Assembly (NCBI GenBank): GCA_036403815.1
Contig: DASWQH010000009.1
Span: 1-64,000, forward strand
Direction: 5' to 3'
Source of the DNA: JACVRN01 sp036403815
Lineage (GTDB): Bacteria; Acidobacteriota; Blastocatellia; Pyrinomonadales; Pyrinomonadaceae
DNA length: 64,000 nucleotides
The translations under genes and the position numbers were made by a program. This document shows, one piece after another, positions 61,640 through 64,000 of the stretch (its first letter is position 1; each line of letters opens with the position of its first letter). Below the pieces are notes generated by a model. The model made no database searches, had not been told where the DNA came from, and was given only the letters and a program-made list of their open reading frames with translations.

Positions 61640-62413
61640 ATGGAGCTGAGAGTTGTGAGAGGTTTTGATTCCGCCTGGCCTGCTCAGCCGGTAGTCCCGC
61701 CACCTTTGAACGATGATGATGTACACGTCTGGCGTTTCCGTCTGGATCAAACCGGGGCGGAGATGGAGAGACTACGAACAATCCTTGACCGGGACGAGAT
61801 GATAAAGGCGGAGCGGTTTCACTTTACCAGAGACAGGCAACACTTTATCGTCGCTCATGGGATTTCAAGGTCTATCCTTGCGCGCTATTTGCGTATAGAC
61901 CCAGGACGGATATCTTTTCGCTATAGCGAATACGGAAAGCCCTCGCTGGCAAACAAAACGGGCGATGGCGCGATTCGCTTTAACCATTCTCATTCACACG
62001 GAATTGCTCTTCTGGGGATAACTCGCCGCCGAGAGATAGGCGTTGACCTTGAGCACGTACGGGACGAGATTGAATACAGAGAAATTGCAAAGCTTTTCTT
62101 CTCGCGCAGGGAGTTCTCTACGCTTGAGTCTTTGCCGCGGGAAGCACAAATCAAAGCCTTCTATAACTGCTGGACTCGCAAAGAAGCCTATATCAAGGCA
62201 AAGGGAGGCGGCCTTTCAATTCCGCTGGACAGGTTTGCAGTCTCTTTAAGACCGAATGAGGCGGCGGCGCTCGTCGAGGTCGAAGGAGATGCGGAAGAGA
62301 CCGCCCGCTGGTCTCTCAGAGAATTAAATCTTGGCCCGGATTATGTAGGCTCAATCATGGTCGAAGGCCACGACTGGAAGCTAAGCTGCCGGGACTGGTC
62401 AGATGTATACTGA
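61640..62413 (+). CDS. 4'-phosphopantetheinyl transferase, Sfp family
   Basis: 257 residues. Transfers the phosphopantetheine arm of CoA to carrier proteins of fatty-acid, polyketide or nonribosomal peptide enzymes. Sfp-type features: RLRTILDRDEMIKAERFHF, IRFNHSHSHGIALLGI, the Mg-binding IGVDLEHVRDEIEYREIAKL, FFSRREFSTLESLP, and WTRKEAYIKAKGGGLSIPLD. Starts immediately after the thioesterase stop, so both probably came from a secondary-metabolite operon, now cut by the neighbouring island. Confidence 0.93.
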   Translation: MELRVVRGFDSAWPAQPVVPPPLNDDDVHVWRFRLDQTGAEMERLRTILDRDEMIKAERFHFTRDRQHFIVAHGISRSILARYLRIDPGRISFRYSEYGKPSLANKTGDGAIRFNHSHSHGIALLGITRRREIGVDLEHVRDEIEYREIAKLFFSRREFSTLESLPREAQIKAFYNCWTRKEAYIKAKGGGLSIPLDRFAVSLRPNEAAALVEVEGDAEETARWSLRELNLGPDYVGSIMVEGHDWKLSCRDWSDVY

Positions 62414-62476
62414 AAGTAAAGGCGTGCGCGGAAACTTTATCGTCTGGCTTGATAACTGCTTAACTATCTTTATCAT

Positions 62477-62489
62477 TGAGGCGCGACGT
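62477..62489. repeat. isolated end of the 219-bp element family
   Basis: TGAGGCGCGACGT matches the terminal bases of the element at 23879 (13 bases in a row), here in the gap between two genes and without the rest. It may be a solo relic or chance; the length makes chance unlikely but not excluded. Confidence 0.35.
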
Positions 62490-62522
62490 TTCATAAAAGC
62501 GAAACCACTTAGAGGTTGAATC

Positions 62523-63692
62523 ATGTGCTTGTTAAGAGAGATGGGTGGAGCTTTCACGCATCGGCCTGAAGAGCTGAAAGACCGTCTAAGCTCCAAGGCT
62601 TCCGAGCTGATCCAAAAGGCTTTCGAGGATGTAGACCCTGCGCGCCTCGTTGATTACCATACGCATGTTGCCGGTATAGGCACGGGCGACACCAACAACC
62701 TCGTCAATCCAAAGATGCAAACCTGGAAGCATCCCTTTCACCGCCTCAAGTTTGCCGTCTATCTGAGCGCCGCAGGAGTCGAGGACATAGAGCAGGCCGA
62801 CAGTGAGTTTGCCGCGCGGCTTATCAATCTGGTTCGACACATAGAGCATCACGGCAAGTATCGCCTTCTGGCGTTCGACAAAAACTACAACCGGGACGGG
62901 ACGGCGAACCTACTGAAGACGGAGTTTTACGTCCCCAACGAATATGTCTTCGCTCTAGCAGAGCAGCACCCGGACCTGTTCGAGCCTATCATCTCCGTCA
63001 ATCCTTATCGCCCGGATGCGATTGATGAATTAGAGAAGTGCGCGCAACGCGGCGGGCACATCGTCAAGTGGCTGCCGAATGCTATGGGCATTGACCCATC
63101 CGACGAGAAGTGTGATCCCTTTTATCAAAAGATGAAGCAGCTTGGACTGGTGCTGCTAAGTCACGGCGGTGAAGAAAAGGCCGTCGAAGCAGAAGAGGAT
63201 CAACGTATGGGCAACCCGCTCCTCTTGCGCAGGCCGCTCGATCACGGCGTCAAAACCATCGTCGCGCATTGCGCCGGTCTGGGGCACAACGAAGACCTCG
63301 ACGATCCGGAGAGAAAGCGCATCCACAACTTCCATCTCTTCATCCGCCTGATGGATGACAGGCGCTACAATGGCCTGGTCTTCGGAGAAATCTCCGCAAT
63401 GACACAGTTCAATCGCATCGGCACGCCGCTTTCAACCGTCATCGAGCGAACAGACCTTCATCATCGTCTAGTTAACGGCAGCGATTATCCTTTGCCCGCG
63501 ATTAACCTGCTCATCAGGACAAAGCCGCTGCTAAAAGCGGGCTACATAGACGCCGATGAGCGCGCTTCTCTGCGAGAGATTTACGGCTTCAATCCGCTGC
63601 TCTTCGATTTCGTGCTCAAACGTTGTCTCAAGCTTCCCGGCACGACCAAGCGTCTCCCGGCAAGCCTCTTTATGTCTCATCCGGAACTCTAA
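62523..63692 (+). CDS. amidohydrolase-family (TIM-barrel, amidohydrolase 2-like) protein
   Basis: 389 residues. Metal-dependent hydrolase or decarboxylase fold: first metal motif LVDYHTHVAGIG (HxH), a mid-barrel IVKWLPNAMGIDPSD, LGLVLLSHGGEEKAVE and KTIVAHCAGLGHNEDL (barrel histidines), and the terminal Asp in RLVNGSDYPLPAINLLIRT. This order fits the amidohydrolase_2 group, which includes decarboxylases and lactone hydrolases. Reaction and substrate unknown. It begins 109 bases after the phosphopantetheinyl transferase; no link in function is evident. Confidence 0.85.
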   Translation: MCLLREMGGAFTHRPEELKDRLSSKASELIQKAFEDVDPARLVDYHTHVAGIGTGDTNNLVNPKMQTWKHPFHRLKFAVYLSAAGVEDIEQADSEFAARLINLVRHIEHHGKYRLLAFDKNYNRDGTANLLKTEFYVPNEYVFALAEQHPDLFEPIISVNPYRPDAIDELEKCAQRGGHIVKWLPNAMGIDPSDEKCDPFYQKMKQLGLVLLSHGGEEKAVEAEEDQRMGNPLLLRRPLDHGVKTIVAHCAGLGHNEDLDDPERKRIHNFHLFIRLMDDRRYNGLVFGEISAMTQFNRIGTPLSTVIERTDLHHRLVNGSDYPLPAINLLIRTKPLLKAGYIDADERASLREIYGFNPLLFDFVLKRCLKLPGTTKRLPASLFMSHPEL

Positions 63693-63718
63693 GATTTTGA
63701 GTGAACCAGATTCATCAG

Positions 63719-63736
63719 TTTGAATGAGTTGTTAGA
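63719..63736 (-). repeat. isolated attC-like end
   Basis: On the minus strand GTCTAACAACTCATTCAA, the same left-end sequence as sites B and C (GTTAGAC at 63730-63736 on plus). No matching right half is visible upstream, so this is a fragment or a degenerate site. Confidence 0.35.
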
Positions 63737-63825
63737 CGCGGCATGACAGCAAGGATGCCTTCGTTAAATGAAGCTCAGCAATAGTGAGTTAAATAATTTG
63801 AGTTGTGCTTCAGCGCGAGGAGTAG

Positions 63826-64000
63826 TCACGAAAGCATATTCGACATCAACGCGGGCACTTCCGCTAAAAGCTCGCGCGCCAAATATCCCAGTCGTCCTAT
63901 GTGCTTCGCCAACATCTCGCCCGCACGCGCATGCAGATAGACGCCCCAGATTGTGGCCTGCAAAGGTGTCGCGCCGCGTGCCGCGAGTCCGGTGATGATG
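63826..64000 (-). CDS. nnrD: C-terminal end of ADP-dependent NAD(P)H-hydrate dehydratase (partial)
   Basis: Reading the minus strand from the right edge gives ITGLAARGATPLQATIWGVY, LHARAGEMLAKHIGRLGYLA and RELLAEVPALMSNML, stop TGA at 63826-63828. This is the closing helix region of the NnrD/YjeF C-terminal domain (xGVYLHxxAGExxA), which repairs hydrated NAD(P)H. The start and the ATP-binding core lie beyond the window. The plus-strand frame over the same bases is a shadow. Confidence 0.65.
   Translation of the reverse strand, partial: IITGLAARGATPLQATIWGVYLHARAGEMLAKHIGRLGYLARELLAEVPALMSNMLS

Noticed and set aside
63768..63995. 75-residue plus-strand frame at the right edge
   Set aside because: Overlaps the minus-strand NnrD-like C terminus, which has recognisable family sequence.

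Overview
The window looks like a chromosomal segment of a member of Acidobacteriota, class Blastocatellia (Pyrinomonadaceae-like). The basis is protein style, not a marker gene: a large secreted reprolysin-like protease with PT-repeat linker, Calx-beta and DUF4214 domains, a gingipain-like C25 peptidase module, DUF2233 and serine-hydrolase lipoproteins or exported proteins, and many short palindromic repeats. No rRNA, tRNA, CRISPR array or ribosomal protein gene was seen, so the placement is an inference.

Left part (1-16.7 kb): a two-component histidine kinase/NarL-type regulator pair, four glycosyltransferases on the minus strand (two GT4, two paralogous GT2), a Wzm/Wzt-type polysaccharide ABC exporter, an orphan LuxR-type regulator, a Wza-like SLBB export protein, and a 1544-residue chimera. 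In the chimera a Wzz/BY-kinase protein breaks off just after Walker A and continues in frame into the middle of a C25 cysteine peptidase. This is a surface polysaccharide region with an unusual rearrangement or assembly join at about 13,768.

Middle part (16.7-32 kb): accessory DNA. It holds a hicAB toxin-antitoxin pair between two degenerate direct repeats, a MOSC protein, an APH-type kinase, an exported hydrolase, a serine beta-lactamase-like protein, an NTF2-like gene split by a 98-bp MITE with perfect 18-bp inverted ends and a 9-bp target duplication, an AraC-type membrane regulator, a 219-bp MITE-like element, the big protease, and an integron-like stretch. In that stretch 102-bp attC-like repeats (GCCCAAC...GTTGGGC) alternate with a DinB-like gene, a DUF2233 lipoprotein gene and a nucleotide-cyclase-like/nicotinamidase fusion.

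Right part (32.0-60.1 kb): one long plus-strand operon, mostly with 4-base start/stop overlaps, encoding an extracellular-type contractile injection system (eCIS). It has an AAA+ ATPase, DUF4255 cap, sheath, two tube proteins, a tail-assembly-chaperone-like protein with DUF6760 downstream, LysM hub protein, gp27-like hub, gp5-like spike, PAAR tip, gp25, two gp6/J-type baseplate proteins (one of 1730 residues), a tail protein I-like protein, three cysteine-rich proteins, and a 1164-residue protein ending in a predicted Ntox15 (Tde-type) DNase domain. The next gene encodes a GAD-like/DUF1851 protein of the Tdi immunity type. A toxin with cognate immunity built into an eCIS operon is the most interesting system here: it suggests an antibacterial contractile particle, or self-protection against its own cargo.

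End (60.2-64 kb): a minus-strand LuxR regulator, a 5'-truncated type II thioesterase fragment starting at an 11-bp tandem duplication (probable right edge of the eCIS island), an Sfp-type phosphopantetheinyl transferase, an amidohydrolase-fold protein, and the 3' end of an nnrD-like gene running off the window.
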